Source of the DNA: Chinchilla lanigera
Taxonomy: Eukaryota; Chordata; Mammalia; Rodentia; Chinchillidae
DNA length: 64,000 nucleotides
Assembly: GCF_000276665.1 (NCBI RefSeq)
Contig: NW_004955438.1
Location: 15,815,352 to 15,879,351 of the forward strand
Reading direction: 5' to 3'
A program made the position numbers and the translations under genes. The notes below the pieces were generated by a model. It was not told the DNA's origin, did no database searches, and saw only the letters and a program-made list of their open reading frames with translations. Shown piece after piece: positions 20,635-33,200 of this stretch (position 1 is the stretch's first letter; each line of letters opens with the position of its first letter).

Positions 20635-23197
20635 GATATTTCTTTAAATATATAACTATATAATATATGTTTATATTTTTATACTTATTAGTCTTTCTTC
20701 CAAAACTTCCCTAGAAGCCTCTTAGGAACACCTGGTAACTCTGGGAGCTCCCAAAGGCCACTGAGTTCCAAAGTGGGGCTCGCTTACCAGACAGTTGAGC
20801 CACATCTGAGAAAATACAGAGCAGGACTGTACATCTCATTCTTGACCTCAGACCAATCTGAGAAGGGGTCTGGGTTGAGGGGCTGCAGATTGATTTTAAA
20901 CAAAAGCTCCAAGCTCACACACTAGGCTGCAGCAGTTTGATGTGCACATCGGTCTCCTATGGTGAAAGCCTGGTGGCCTTCCCTGCTGCCCCATGAGATG
21001 TGTCCTCTGAACACCAGTCCTGAATTTGAGGACTTTGTTCTCAAGTGAACCTGTTTTTAAAGAATGCAACTCTTCCCTTGGTTTTCCTTAACTGGCTGAG
21101 AAGGGACATTACGAGCTGGATGGATGTGAATTTACATGTGAACTGGAGCCCTGGGTGTCTTGGGGTCCAGCATGATGGGAAGCTCTGCCAGGTTCCTGAA
21201 GCCTAACTGCAATATCTGGGCTTCCTATGTTTAAGTCATAGTCAAGGATAGTGGAACCCAGTGGGCATATGGATACTTGGCCATCCCTAGCCTTTCTGAG
21301 TTGCCCTAGGTCACCAGAGCCCCTCAGCCAGCAGCTTCCAGCCAAAGGCGCCCTCTGGCCACTCTGGACCGGCCCAGGGCACCAGCTTTTCCCCCTGTGA
21401 AGCCCAGGGTGCTGTGTGTTTAGGGCTGGACTCCTGCTCACCTGTCCGGGTATGTGCTCAGGGAGAGGCCTCAACAGGAACTAGGAAGCTGTGTGTAGCA
21501 GGGCACAGTGCCCTGGGGTGGGGCCTGCCCGGCTTCTCTTTCCTGCCCATCCTTGAGCCCCTTCCCCTGGCCTGCTTGTCGCCTGACTCTGCATCCTAAG
21601 CTTTCACCAGGTGTTCACCAGGTAGGGGCTGTTGGCAGCACCATGATGCCAAGGTGTGCCAGGAAAGTGAAATTCAAACAAGTCCTCAAGCTGAAGGAGG
21701 AGATGGGGAAGGAAGGCAAAAGCCTCTGTGGGAGGGCATATCCCAGGCCTGTCCTCCGTGTGCACACACTGGCCGGGGAAGGGACAGTGACAGACAGCTC
21801 TGGGCATGGGGCACTGGGACAGTGGATATCTTGGCCAAGTAGGGAGTGGCTTTCATGTCTGTCAGTCTTACCTGGATTTGAGGGTCTCACCACAACCCCA
21901 ATACCTGCCAGAGAAATACAGTGGTGGTGTAGGAGGCAAACGAGGTCCAGCCAGCTAAATCCCTGCAAGGCCACAGGCTGTAACCATTAAATGTGCCCGG
22001 TTCCTTCTGAGAAGGTATGTAAGGGTGGTGAGGGGAACCTCAGGATCAAGAGTGTCCTCCTAACTTGCCAAAGGAGGTAAGTTCACCAGGTCACTGCCTC
22101 CATGGGCCTAGCGATGTGTCATGCTGGGGGGTGGCCATCTGGGAAACTGGTGGGCAGGGCAGAGGTGAACAAGCCTGGAGGTTCCTGCCCCTCCCCCACC
22201 TCTCACACTCAGGAGGGTTTGGCACGTCTACAGCACTGGCCCACAGGACACAGGAAGAAAACCCCTTCCTCTAGGGGCTTTCAGAAGAGGGTCTGGGTGC
22301 CACTGCCAGGCCCCAGGGGGATGGCCCGGGAGATGTGGCTCCAGCCTAGCATTGTCCTAGCTCAGAGAGCCCCGGTGGGTTTGGCACAAGTGATGACCTC
22401 TACCCAACAAGGCAGGGCCTGCCTCACAAGAATGCAGGGTTCCTGCACTCAAGTGTGCAGCTGTCTGAGAAGAGCTGCAGGGGCCTTGGCCCTTCCACAC
22501 TCCCTTGGCCCAGGCTTCCATGACATTCCACCCTGCATGTAAGCCAGCCCCCACGGCTGCTCACGGGGGTTCTCAGGCTGGGCTCGTGGCAGGCAGACAG
22601 GAGCTATGAGCAAGGTGTGGGTGGGAACAGGAGGGCAGACACAGGCCCTGAAGACTGAGGGGTGACAGATGGGGTGATGGGCAGATGTGTGGGAAGCACC
22701 TTTGAAAGGGGACGTCTGTCTCATGGCTGTGTCGATGGCTTCTGTTGGGACATCCACAGAGAAGCAGGCCACTTCCTGGAGGAGGAGAGGTTTTCAAGCT
22801 GGGGAGTGGCCCCATTCACCTTCTGTTAGCTAAAAGGGGGGTGCCTCCCTGTCCCCACAGGCAGACAGACCCTCTGCCTTCATCAGAGCATGTGCTTTAG
22901 ACAGCAGTTGGGGAACAGTCAGTGGACCAAACACAAGACAAGGAGGAGGATGTGGAGAGCCCTGGGAGGTGAGGCTGCCCCAGGCGCTGCATGCAGGGGG
23001 ACCTGGGCTCAGCCCAGCGTCTGCGCTGCCCCTGCCCATAGGCCAACTGGGGCTGGCCTGGGAAGAGGATGGTTTCTCCTTCAGAAGGCTTGAGGTCTGC
23101 AAGGCAATGAAGTCCTGGACAAGCCCAGGGTCAGCTTCCCATGTCCACTAGTGTCACCAAGGTGTCCCTCTGGCCAGCAGATCCGAGGCCTGTAGAC

Positions 23198-23297
23198 TCA
23201 CACCACTGCATTGCTCACATCTACCCCTTTGTTGCTCTGTGAGCTCATGGGATACTCAGCAACACTGGTGCCATTTTCATCTTTTCGCAGGGGTTTC
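23198..23297 (-). CDS. PRIMA1: PRIMA1 terminal coding exon (cytoplasmic tail)
   Basis: Read on the minus strand, a pyrimidine-rich tract ending TTCCAG stops at 23298. The exon opens at 23297 with the last base of the split Arg codon, followed by KPLRKDENGTSVAEYPM, then SSQSNKGVDVSNAVV and TGA at 23200-23198. This is the cytoplasmic tail of PRIMA1, and the split codon matches the phase left by the transmembrane exon. Compared with the human and mouse tails as I remember them, there is one residue fewer in the serine run after YPM, and Ser replaces Asn in the final VDVNNAVV-type motif. Both are in-frame, so the gene looks intact. Confidence 0.95.
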
Positions 23298-23773
23298 CTG
23301 GAAGCAGGGAGACAAAGGGGGGGGCAGCAGAGACATTATCAGTTATCAGTGACTATGGGGTGTGTGACCTTCCAGCCAGTGTCCACATCTGTAGGAGTCC
23401 CAGAATGAAACCCAGTCAGCTCAGTTCCCGGTTAGCCTCCTGGGGCTGCTGAGCTTCGTGGGGTCAATCAGACGCTGGACATGGTCTCAACCAGGGTGAC
23501 CACATAATTTAGTACACAAACCAGGGGACGGTTGAGAGGGGAGCTATGGATAATGGAGCCGGGACAACAGGCCTGAGTTGGAACTGTTCTGGACAGACCA
23601 GAACGTATGGTCAGCCTCATGCTCAAGCTTTGATGGGTCTCTCTGACTGTGAGCAGACAGAAATGAAGATGAATATTGGATGGTACAGACAGTTAACAGG
23701 AGAGAGGCACTGGTGGTTGGATTTTGCACTCTTGCCTCTGTGTGATCAAAGGCAAATGGAAAATGTCATGAAG

Positions 23774-24055
23774 ATGTGGTGATGGTGATGGTGATGGTTT
23801 TGGTGGTGATGGTTGTGGCAGTGATAGTGATGATGATGATGGAGCGGCAGTAATGATGGAGGAGGTGGTAGTTACGATGGTGGTGATGGCAGATGTGCTG
23901 GAGGTAGTGGTTATGGTTGTGGTGGCTTCATGGTAGAGGAGGTAGTAGTGATGATAATGATAGGGCAATTGCAATGGTGATGATGGTGGTTGTGATGGTT
24001 GGGTTGGTTGATGGCAGTAGTGACAGGGTGGTGATGGTGATGGTGGTGGTGATGA
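23774..24055 (+). repeat. GATGGT/GGTGAT-type simple tract
   Basis: About 280 bp are built of imperfect GGTGAT, GATGGT and related triplets, almost without C. It lies in a PRIMA1 intron about 500 bp from the terminal exon. On the minus strand it reads as ACC/ATC-rich RNA in the PRIMA1 pre-mRNA. Confidence 0.9.
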
Positions 24056-24559
24056 ATGTTTAAATTAAATTAGCTGGTACACACCAGTGGTTCATTCCAC
24101 TGCCCACTCACTCCAGAGGCCACTGAACCCAAGGACCATGGCTTCTAGGCTTACAAGGGACCAGGAAGGTTGGGTAGAAGGCTTAGAGAAGGCTCTTGCT
24201 GGTGTGCTGATGTTCTCAAATCTCAGTGCCACCATCTGTCCCAGATCAAATCCCATTCCTCCCTGGCATCATTCAAAGGGCTTTGGCCTTCACCCTGAGT
24301 GTTAGCACCCTCCTGGTCTGGGCTGTACATTTTGTGTGTCCCGATTCCATGCCACAATACTTCTGTCTCTCGGATGGATCTGACCCTGATGGGGCCATGG
24401 CACAGGCCTCTTTCATGTCCTCAGGGGGCTAGGGTGAGCTTTAACTGGTCCTTGCTGAATGTTGTCCAAATTGCACATTCACGGCTGTTATCAGAAGAAA
24501 GGTGAGGTTAAACCTTCACTTCTTCCTATGGTGCCTCATGTCTTGTGCAAAGCACTCTG

Positions 24560-24720
24560 GTTCAGAGATTTCCTTGTCCCCTCTCACAGTCCCCTGGAGA
24601 AGTTAGGCTGAAGTTAGGAGAGTCATTTCATGGGAAACTGAGGCTTAGGGAGGGCTTTGTCTTGCTGAGGACCCCCAGTTGGATGGTGGAAGGGCCTGGA
24701 CCACCACTCACTACTTCTGT
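24560..24720 (-). mobile_element. MIR remnant
   Basis: CATGGGAAACTGAGGCTTAG followed by GGACCCCCAGTTGGATGGTGG is an antisense MIR pattern. Confidence 0.5.
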
Positions 24721-25189
24721 CCTATCTAGACATCTTCCCAGGCAGTCGGCATTCCCCTAAAAGGGGGTCTTGTGGTCCCACTGGCTTGGGAGAGCCTTCT
24801 TCCACCCTCCCCATAGAGTCCACAAAGTCCTGCAGAGTCCTGCAGAGTCTCCCAAGAAGGCTGTCTCATTAAGCTTTACCCCAGGACCCCCACACTATGC
24901 ATCACAGACCCCATGGTGGAGCCACATGTATCTGCACACCGTGAGGGACAGAGTGGCACCGAACCCTCTCCTGAGAAGTCGATGTGGCCTATTCTCCTCC
25001 CATCACTGGATTCAAGTTGCTCACTGTCTTGCTCCCTGGGCTGTGGCCTGAAGCTGCTTCCAAAGCCTTCTGAGCTTCATTGGAGCCCAGTGGATTTTCC
25101 TTAGAGCACAAAGACTCCTTTTGCCTCCGGGTACCATCCCATCACCAGCCACAGCACTTAAGGGTGACACTGTGGCAGCACTGAGGCAG

Positions 25190-25400
25190 ATGTCACAGCT
25201 CTGTAAACTGGGCTCTGCCACTTTCCAGCTGTGTGACCTTGGCAAGCTGCACAACCTCTCCACTCCTCAGTTTCCTTGTCTCTAAAATGGCATAATAATA
25301 TCCACTTCATAAGATCACTGCCAGGATTAACCATGTTGGCACATGTCAATCACTTAGTGAGAGTGTGGTATACAGTAAGTGCTCTATAAGTATTTGTTAG
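25190..25400 (+). mobile_element. Well-preserved MIR
   Basis: This is a near full-length MIR: CTGCCACTTTCCAGCTGTGT, GACCTTGGCAAGCTGC, CAGTTTCCTTGTCTCTAAAA, then AGTAAGTGCTCTATAAGTAT at the 3' end. Confidence 0.85.
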
Positions 25401-28400
25401 CGCTCAGCATTGCATTGGAAAGGTGTCAGTGGGGGTTGCTTTGCTGGCTTGCAGTGGCAGCCAGCACTGCCGAGACCTCCTACCTATCGTGTGCCCCCTG
25501 GGGCTCCAGAAGGGGTGGAGGGAGACACTAGGACCCAGGCTGGCTCCGGGCTCTGTGGGCCGGACAAGGCTGGTCCTGCCAAGCCAGGACAGGAATCTCC
25601 ACCCTGGCCCCGGCAGAGATGGCCACCAAAAGCCCCCTAAATGGCATGGTTCCTGAAACCGAGAAAAAGGTAGGTGAGCTTTTCCTTGGCAGAGCCGGGA
25701 CCCCTGCTGCAGGAAAAGGGGTTCTCCCTCCTGCAGACCTCCTGCAGACCTCCTGCCCCACCTGCCTGGCCTGTGGCAAGCAGCAGGCCCTCTGTGTTCT
25801 GGGGCTGCACACACCCGCAATCTCAAGGGGCCACTGCACAGCCTGGGCCTCCGGCAGCACTGCTGGCCTGCACTCTTAGGCCCTGCCGACAATGATGGGA
25901 CATTGTCCACCCTCAGCTCTGCTGTGCTGGGGGCCATAGTCAAACGCAGTTCAGAACAGCCTGTGAAGAGAGGGTGCCCCCTCTCCTGTCTCATGCACTC
26001 CGAGGTACAGGTCCCATCTCTCCTCTCCTGAGGGCATTCATCTTCCTCACTCTGTGTGTGTGCACACACATACACGCATCCCAGTCCTGGGAGAAGAAGC
26101 CAGAAAAGGCCTTTCTGAGGCACCACAGTGTCACTATGAGAAGCAGCAGCCCCATTTCCAGCCCTTCCAGGACCAAGGTAACACAGGCGTCCTGGAGTTC
26201 AGCGCAGCCAACAGTCTCGGGTGGCTCCTGGGCCCACCTCTGCCAGCCCCTGTGCCCAGCAGCATCTCGGGAACTGGGTGTGCAGAGGGGAGCTGCAGAG
26301 GACATGGCTGGGCGGGGAAGGGCCCTCTCTGAGGCTGTGATTCTCTCTTTCCCAGTGAGACTGCTCTGCAGCCTGAGACCTGTCTACACTGCAGCCCTTT
26401 CCAGCCTGGATGCTGGAGACAGGACTGCAGGGTCACATCAGAGTCCTGGATAGGAGGCCTCCAAGCTGGCTCAGGCTTGGTGACTTTCTTCCCAGCCCCC
26501 AGGACGCCAGAAGGCCTTGAGGGACTGGAGATGCTTCGCTGGAGGAACTGTGGGAAGAGATGGCACCCATGTCACTGGCTCTGAACATCTGTCCCTCTGA
26601 GTTTCCAGGGACAATGCTCCTTGGGAGTCTCACCTGGACCAGAAAGAACATCTCTGGCAGGAGGTGACCTTAAGATCAGATCTGGCAGGGCTACCAGACA
26701 GCAGGACAGGTGGGGACAAGGAGCCACAAAACATGGGCATGCCCTTGGCACCAACCACATGTCTAAAATGTCTCTTCACCTGCAAAAGGCTCTTAGTGAG
26801 AGCAGGAAGCCCTAGAATCTCCATCCTTCTACAGGCAGGACTCCCAGATGAATCAGGACAGTCCAGAAGGGCCTGTCCTTCGCTCCTGGACAGTCATGCT
26901 GGACCTGGGCTCCCTCTGTTAAGGGCTGTTGAGGGGAGCATAAGGTCCTCACTCTGAACCAACCTATCCCAACCTGGGCACTATGTCACCACTGGCAGTC
27001 CTGGCACTGCCTGGTTGACACAGGTGGCTCTAGCTCCAGAATCCTGTGGGTTCAGCTTACTTAAGCGCATGAAAAAGGCCTGAATGGCCCAAGGATGCTA
27101 GCCTCACCCTAACACCAGGTCATGAGCCACGCAGCATCAGGCCACATGTGAGTAGACTGCAATGAATTATAAGAACCATGATGGCAAAGGTGGGGTCTCA
27201 GGGAGAGAGCAAAGGCGCCTGCTCTGCTGGCAGGTGAGCCAGGCAAGCAAGAAGGTGCCCGCTAGGAGGTGCCTGCTGGGAGCAGGCCAGGAACCGTGAC
27301 CAAGGCCCCTGGAGCTGAAGAGCCCTGAGCCAGGAGGAGAGAGCAGTAGAGAGAGAGCAGGGAGCAAGGGGGCGAGGGGCAGGGACCAGCCCATGACAGG
27401 CCATGCCAGGTGCTCCCAGCTGGTAGGGCTGGGGGAGGTCACAGCTGCGGAATTCCTGTCCACTGCTCACCCCGCCCATGACCTCGACCCAGCATTTCTA
27501 GAGAGATGAGTTAAGGGGGAAAAACTTATTGGAAACCAAGGGAAAAGACCCCAAGCAATAGAGACTTGTTTGGGTTTTTCATCAGCCAGCGCAGAGCCCT
27601 CAATCTGCTTAGCTTTCACAGTGACACAGCACAGTAGCCAAGGCTCTGACCCCACTGTGCCAAGGGCCAGGCAGACGAAGCAGGCTCATCTCTGCTGCCC
27701 ACCTCTCACCACAGGATGAGATTTCATCGCCCATCGTGGCGCAGGGGCGGGGGAGTCTCTTGCAGGCAGCCGATAGGCCCACATGAGCATCTCGGCCCAA
27801 GGGATGCCCGGATACCTCATGTCCTGCTCCTCCTCACCTCACCCGAGCTCTGCTGGGAGGGAGGATTACGGTGGTGATGGTGCCATGGCATCTGGAACAC
27901 AGAAACCTGTGTGTTGACCAGGGAACAGTCCAACTCCAAGAACCTAGCAGATGGCAAGGCCCAGGAGTCACACGATGGAATCTTGATGCCACCACAAACA
28001 AAGCCAGTTTCCCGAATGCCACCAAGGCACCAAATGACCTTGCTCAGATGGCCTGAGCAGCCCAGGCGGAAGAGGCACTTCCCGGGAGCGCAGAAACCTG
28101 GGCTTGATGCAGGTTCGGCTAGAGGCCCGAGCAGGGGATGTTGGAAGAGAGAGCTGCGTGTGCTCCTGACCCATGGGTGAGTCCTGTGCGGAGGAGAGGA
28201 GGCGGCAGATTCGGGCCCCTTCCGAGGTGATCCCTGCCTGAGAATGGCATGCACAGGGACTGGCAGGCGGTGCCACGGCGAAGTGGAGAGGGCCCCATGG
28301 AGTCCCTGCTCGGAGAAGGCAGCAGCAGCAACAGGGCGTGGAGGGCAGAGCAGAGGGCGAAGGGGCAAGTGCCGGGCATCATAAACTGGGCACACATTTT

Positions 28401-29570
28401 CCACTCCAAAGCTAGATTCTTCTTCACTCACTCAGACAGAGAGAGGGAAAAGGAGTCCTCTGAAATTCTGCGTAGCATTTGTCAGTCAGGTCCACGTAAA
28501 CAAGCCTCCATTCACACCATAGAAAGTCACTGCAGAGTCCCCACAGGCCAGGGGCTGTGCCGGGCGAAGAGAGCTGAGGAGGGCTGAGGGCAGCTTCTGA
28601 CCTTATGTGCAGGTGCATACAACTGCTCACATGTGCACGGGCCCGTGGGCGTGCAAACACCAGCGTCACACTGAGTGTTGTGCAAAGCAGAGTGGAAACC
28701 TGCGGAGAGCTGTGACTTCCCCATCTGTCAAACAGTGGCTGACCCATGCCCTGGGACTCTGAGTCCACATGAAGCCCATCTCTGCCCCTCCTTGATGTCC
28801 CAGCTGCCCCTGGTAACAGGTCTTCTCTGCAAGCCACAGTTCTGTAAGAATAAACCCTCATCTGGGCCACCCCCAAAAGGAATGTAAAGTCTGAAAGAAA
28901 GTCTGAAAAGGGATGCAAGGTGTGAGAGAAGAAAAAATCCTCATCCCATTGATGAATTTTCTATTGAGCCTACCACTCAGGGAAAACCTTGAAGGGAGTT
29001 CATGAAGGAATCAAGTTGGAGAGATGCTGCCCTGGAGTAGGGCAGGGAGAGGAAGCTGAGGGTGGCCAGACAGCAGCCTTGTTGGGACCACGCAGCATGG
29101 AAGGCTGCTAGAGGGGACAACTGTGGTTTAAAAGTGACAGGCCCTGGTTGCCACTAGTTCCCTCAGAGAGGAGCACGAAGTCTCAAGGCAGGAATGGAAC
29201 CGATGTACTTGACCTTATGGAGAGAAGGCATTGTGAGTGCCACAAAAGGCAAAAAATCACAGTATACAAATGGCTCAGCCCAGAGCAGTATTTACACGTC
29301 ACAGGAAGGCAGATACAGAAGTCAGTCCCTGCACCCCACCCTGGGTGGGGGATGGGATGGGGCAGTGCTTCCTACCCTGTGGGGGAGGGGTGCTGATCCC
29401 AGGTCTTCCGCAGGGACCACCAATAGATAATGTTTAACAGCGGAAGACTACTCAACTCACACTTAAGACTACAGGGAGAAATGGCAGAGGAAACGGCTAC
29501 CGACTACAAGCGGCTGCTCCTCAAGAACGAGACTGGGGGATGAGGGGAAAGCCGGGGGCTCTTGTTTCTC

Positions 29571-29647
29571 TTTTTCTGTGGTGCTGGGGGTTCGAGCCCA
29601 GGGCCTTGCATATGGTAGACTCTACCACTAAGCTATGCCCTCCGCAG
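29571..29647 (-). mobile_element. ID-like SINE
   Basis: After a T-rich head come GGGGTTCGAGCCCAGGGCC (antisense B box) and CTCTACCACTAAGCTATGCC (antisense A box). It is intronic in PRIMA1 and therefore in the sense direction of that gene. Confidence 0.8.
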
Positions 29648-30763
29648 CATTTTTCTTCTCAGCCTGTGGGACATTCGACACTTTAAAACCATGTGCACGC
29701 ATGACTCTGATAAAAATGAGAACTAAGTTAAAAGGTGGGGGTGAGTGTGCCGAGCCTCACCACGCTCCCCAATCACTCTGCTTCCTCCAAGGCATGCACG
29801 ACACACACGAGACTCTGAGCAGGGGCGGCAACCCCGTCTTCCCGCCCGTCCCATTCCTGTTTTGTTTTCCTAGCACACATAGTCTTTTGAATCACCCCAT
29901 TTACTAATTTGCTGGCGTGTACGCTTAATCTGATTTTTCTGCTAGCAAGAGAAGCATCTGGACCTGTTCACCGCTGGCTCCCTGGAACCTAGGCTAGTCC
30001 CCAGTACCCAGAAGGTTGCCTAATAACTAGTTGTGGACCAGCTGGCTTTCTGGGCAGCCCTGTGACAGTCAGTGGAGCTCCGCAGTGCCATCAGAGAGAC
30101 TGGAGCATTCCAAAGTGCCCCGTCTACCAGAAGCTCAACCAGAAATGTGGAGGAGCTTCAGAGCCTGGCCAGAGCTCTAGGGCTCAGGTACACATCCACT
30201 CAAGCCATGTCCAGGAAGACACTTGCTTTTCCTCCACAATTCATTCTGCAGACCCAGCCCGACTGCTCTGTAGGCCTTTACTGGTCTTCTGGAAAGAGCC
30301 TGTCAATGAGAAGAGAGCAGCTGTCCAGTGGCTTAATGGTGAGTGGACAGCAGCGGGGAAAGGATCCGCGCCATCGATGGCCACCACAGCGGAGATGCTG
30401 TCCCTGCGCCTGGGGTGGGGGCGGCTCCATGGAGGGAGTGTGGTGGGTTGGACATCGTCATCTCTCTTCAACCCAGAGCTCTTCTCAGAGTGAAAGGGGT
30501 GACTGGCAGAGAGGCTGCAAGGGTCACCTGGGTAGCGTGGCCCCTCTGAGAGGCCCCAGCTGGTGGGGCTCCTTCCCCACACCAGGGGTGGGGCTGACCC
30601 GCCTCCCTGGCAGAAGGCCCCTTGGAGCTTTACCTTGGTGACTCAGGGACTCCCCTTTAAGTTTTCCTTCCTGCCCTGCACCGAATCTCCTCTACCCTTC
30701 AGGTGCTCCTCTGACTGGAAGATGCTTCTCAGGATGGTGTGTCTGATTAATGCCCACTTTCCC

Positions 30764-30780
30764 CTCCAGAGGGCAGTGTG
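30764..30780 (+). promoter_or_regulatory. Candidate CTCF site
   Basis: CCTCCAGAGGGCAGTGT fits the CTCF core (CCASYAGRGGGCRS) with one mismatch. It is a single motif with no supporting data. Confidence 0.25.
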
Positions 30781-31581
30781 GCATGGGCAGGGCCTGTGCC
30801 TTTGGTACCCACATGTGGCCCAAGGCCCAGCATGGCACCTGGTCCCTGGCCCCAAGCTCGGTGGCCTTGTGGAAAATATCCATACATCTGAGCACTGGAG
30901 TGACTTACTGGTTGGGCCTCAGAATGAGCCCGGGGGCTCATTTCCTAGGCTACCCTCTGAGCTGGGAACAGAACTTGTGGGGGCCTGACACCTGCTCATC
31001 CTGTGACTGTTGGCACAGACCTTTTTCACACATGTGCAGGGCAATGAGGCCACCAGAATGCCAACTGCACAGCTCCCCATGGTCAGGAAAGCCTTAGGAG
31101 TTGGGGTAATTGACAGGACTTGGGGCCACATGAGCAACACTCCTCCCCATCCCTTGGCCTGGTTACTGCACCTGACTCTAAGAAACTTCCTGGCCCAGGT
31201 CTGGGCAAGGTGCTCCCCTCCTCTGGCCTGTGGAGGCCCCTGAGCACTGCACTGTCCGCACAGAGCTGGGACCAGTTACTGAAGCCCAGGATGGAGGGCT
31301 GCCTCATCTAATTTGATCTAATAGCTGATCAGAGCCCACCTCCCGCTGAGATCCAAGCCCCCTCCAGCCAGGCCTTGTGGTTCTCCTGGAGATGAAACTG
31401 GGGGTGTTTGGCAGTGCTTCTGGCCCTCCTTGCTGACACCCCCAGATGAATCACCTCTAGAATTGTCTCCCTACGCCAGCCCATCCTACAACATCCTCCC
31501 AGAAACCTGGCTCTGTGAGGCTGTATTGAAGCTATTCACAAAGACTCTGCTTGGAAACCCTCCCTGGAGACTTGAGTGAAT

Positions 31582-31599
31582 TAAAAAAAAAAAAAAAAA
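31582..31599 (+). repeat. A18 homopolymer
   Basis: A pure A-run of about 18 nt follows ATT. No SINE or processed pseudogene body was recognised upstream. Confidence 0.8.
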
Positions 31600-32138
31600 A
31601 GTGGGATCTATCACTGAATTTTTCTTTCAATGGTTTTACAGTGACATGGGATGCTTTTGTTTCCCTGAAAGGCATGTTTCAGATAAATTATTGACCAAAA
31701 AAGGAATAGCCCTGAGCAGGAAATCCTCCATTTACTCTGGGGAGAAAGCTGCTGGCTGGCGCAGTGCTACCTCCGACATACAGACAGACAGCTGCAGCCC
31801 AGGACAGTGCCATTAGGGGCTCCGCTCCCTAGCAGACCCTGCATGTTCCCTGGGAACAAAGCCCCCCAGGGCCCTAGCAGCAACACGCTCTGTTTCTGTC
31901 CCTATCAGTACGCACACAGCTCCCTCCTGTCACTGTATATCCACTTACTGTACCAGGGGCATCCTCTCTGGAAAAGGACTTCTCAGGCAGAGCCTGGTGA
32001 GCAGTCCCTCTCCTCTGGCTCTTGCCAGGTTCCCACACTACCATCCCCTACCCCTGTCTTGTGATTCCTGTCCCTTCTGCTGCTAGACCTTGAGTGATTC
32101 TCCAGACCCCTTTGCTCCTTGCACCTCCCCCTCCCTCA

Positions 32139-32174
32139 GGAGCCCCGCCCACCCACCCCCGGAGCCCCGCCCAC
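32139..32174 (+). promoter_or_regulatory. Twin GC boxes
   Basis: The 14-mer GGAGCCCCGCCCAC occurs twice, at 32139-32152 and 32161-32174, 22 bp apart. Each contains a CCCCGCCC GC box of the kind bound by Sp/KLF proteins. No CpG island surrounds it. Confidence 0.4.
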
Positions 32175-33049
32175 TGCTCCTGCTGGAGGGTGGTGCTGTA
32201 TTAATGTGAGTTCCTTCTCCTGACCTGTTGGGTTCCCCTTTCCTTCCACCAGTTGAAGCAGGAGAGGTTTGGGGCATGGAGGGAGGCAGAAGTGACTCAG
32301 TGTGTCTTTCGTAGCTATTACAAAGATTATGCTGAGCGTTTCCCAGGGTAAGGGAGGAGCTGGCAGCCCATGCCTTGGTAGTGCACTCTTCCTCAGACAC
32401 CTTCAGTAGCTCCTGGTGCCCAGGAGCAGGCAGACACCTGCAGGGGCCAAGGGCCTCCCAGTCAGGCTCTGGCTCCCATGTGGCAGGGGCTTTCTAGGGC
32501 CCTGGACACAGTGGCCTTTTGCCTGAAATACCTCCCTCCATTCTGAAAAATCCTTCCCCTGCTCCCTCAGGCTCTCAGCTCACATGCTGTATTATTGGAT
32601 AAGAATTCAGTGTGACTCCTCTGGGTGTCCACAGCATGCTGCCAAACCAACCACTCCGGCCTCAGGGATCCACCCACTGACCCTCCTCCTGGGCTTAGCT
32701 GAGCAGCCATAGGCAAAGCTGGGGTCTTACTGTTTGTGCACACAGAGTCCGGCATAGGGCAAATACTCACAAAACACTTGGGAAGTGGCCCGGCGCTGTC
32801 CTAGGGAGACTCCAACACATCTACTTCGGTTTCCAAGGGCAGGCCCGTGGCCAGAGGGTCTCAGAACCTTTCTCTCTGTCCTCAGCCCTCAGAGAGGCAC
32901 GGACAGCCTTGCCACACTGCTAGGCCTCCTCTTCTTTCCCCACCCGCAAGGGAGGGCAGAGAGGAAGTCAGCACTCTTCCCAGCCCAGAATCAGAAATGA
33001 ACTTGTTAGCATCTCAGTGTGCAAAATGGTCCTGCAGTCAGGGCTGGGC

Positions 33050-33200
33050 TTTGGGTCACATGATTCTGGGTTCAAACTCTGCTTCCACTGCTTCCTGGTT
33101 GCTCCATTCTGGGTAGTGCCCTGACTCTGTAGTGTCTCAGTTTCTTCATTGGCAAATTGGAGCTGACTGGAAAAGGTAGAGTGAAGAACTGACCACTGAT
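33050..33200 (+). mobile_element. MIR remnant
   Basis: GATTCTGGGTTCAAACTCTG and GTCTCAGTTTCTTCATTGGC are MIR landmarks in sense order. Confidence 0.6.

Larger units (their letters stand above)
20290..23197 (-). other. PRIMA1: PRIMA1 3' UTR
   Basis: About 2.9 kb runs from the PRIMA1 stop codon to the AATAAA at 20305-20310. The distal part (20560-20700) is AT-rich, while the stretch next to the stop codon is GC-rich and has several short open frames without recognisable similarity. The length is inferred from the last convincing polyadenylation signal; a shorter UTR cannot be excluded. Confidence 0.6.

Noticed and set aside
23774..24055. CRISPR-like array
   Set aside because: The tract is a degenerate short-unit simple repeat without regular spacers, in a mammalian genome.
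25404..26126. 240-codon minus-strand open frame in the PRIMA1 intron
   Set aside because: No domain or known family, no splice-supported context, and overlapping long frames on the other strand. Composition effect.
27817..28431. 204-codon minus-strand open frame
   Set aside because: Same strand as PRIMA1 but inside its intron, with no recognisable protein and several competing frames.
31582..31599. A18 run as the tail of a processed pseudogene
   Set aside because: No recognisable gene body or target duplication was found upstream.
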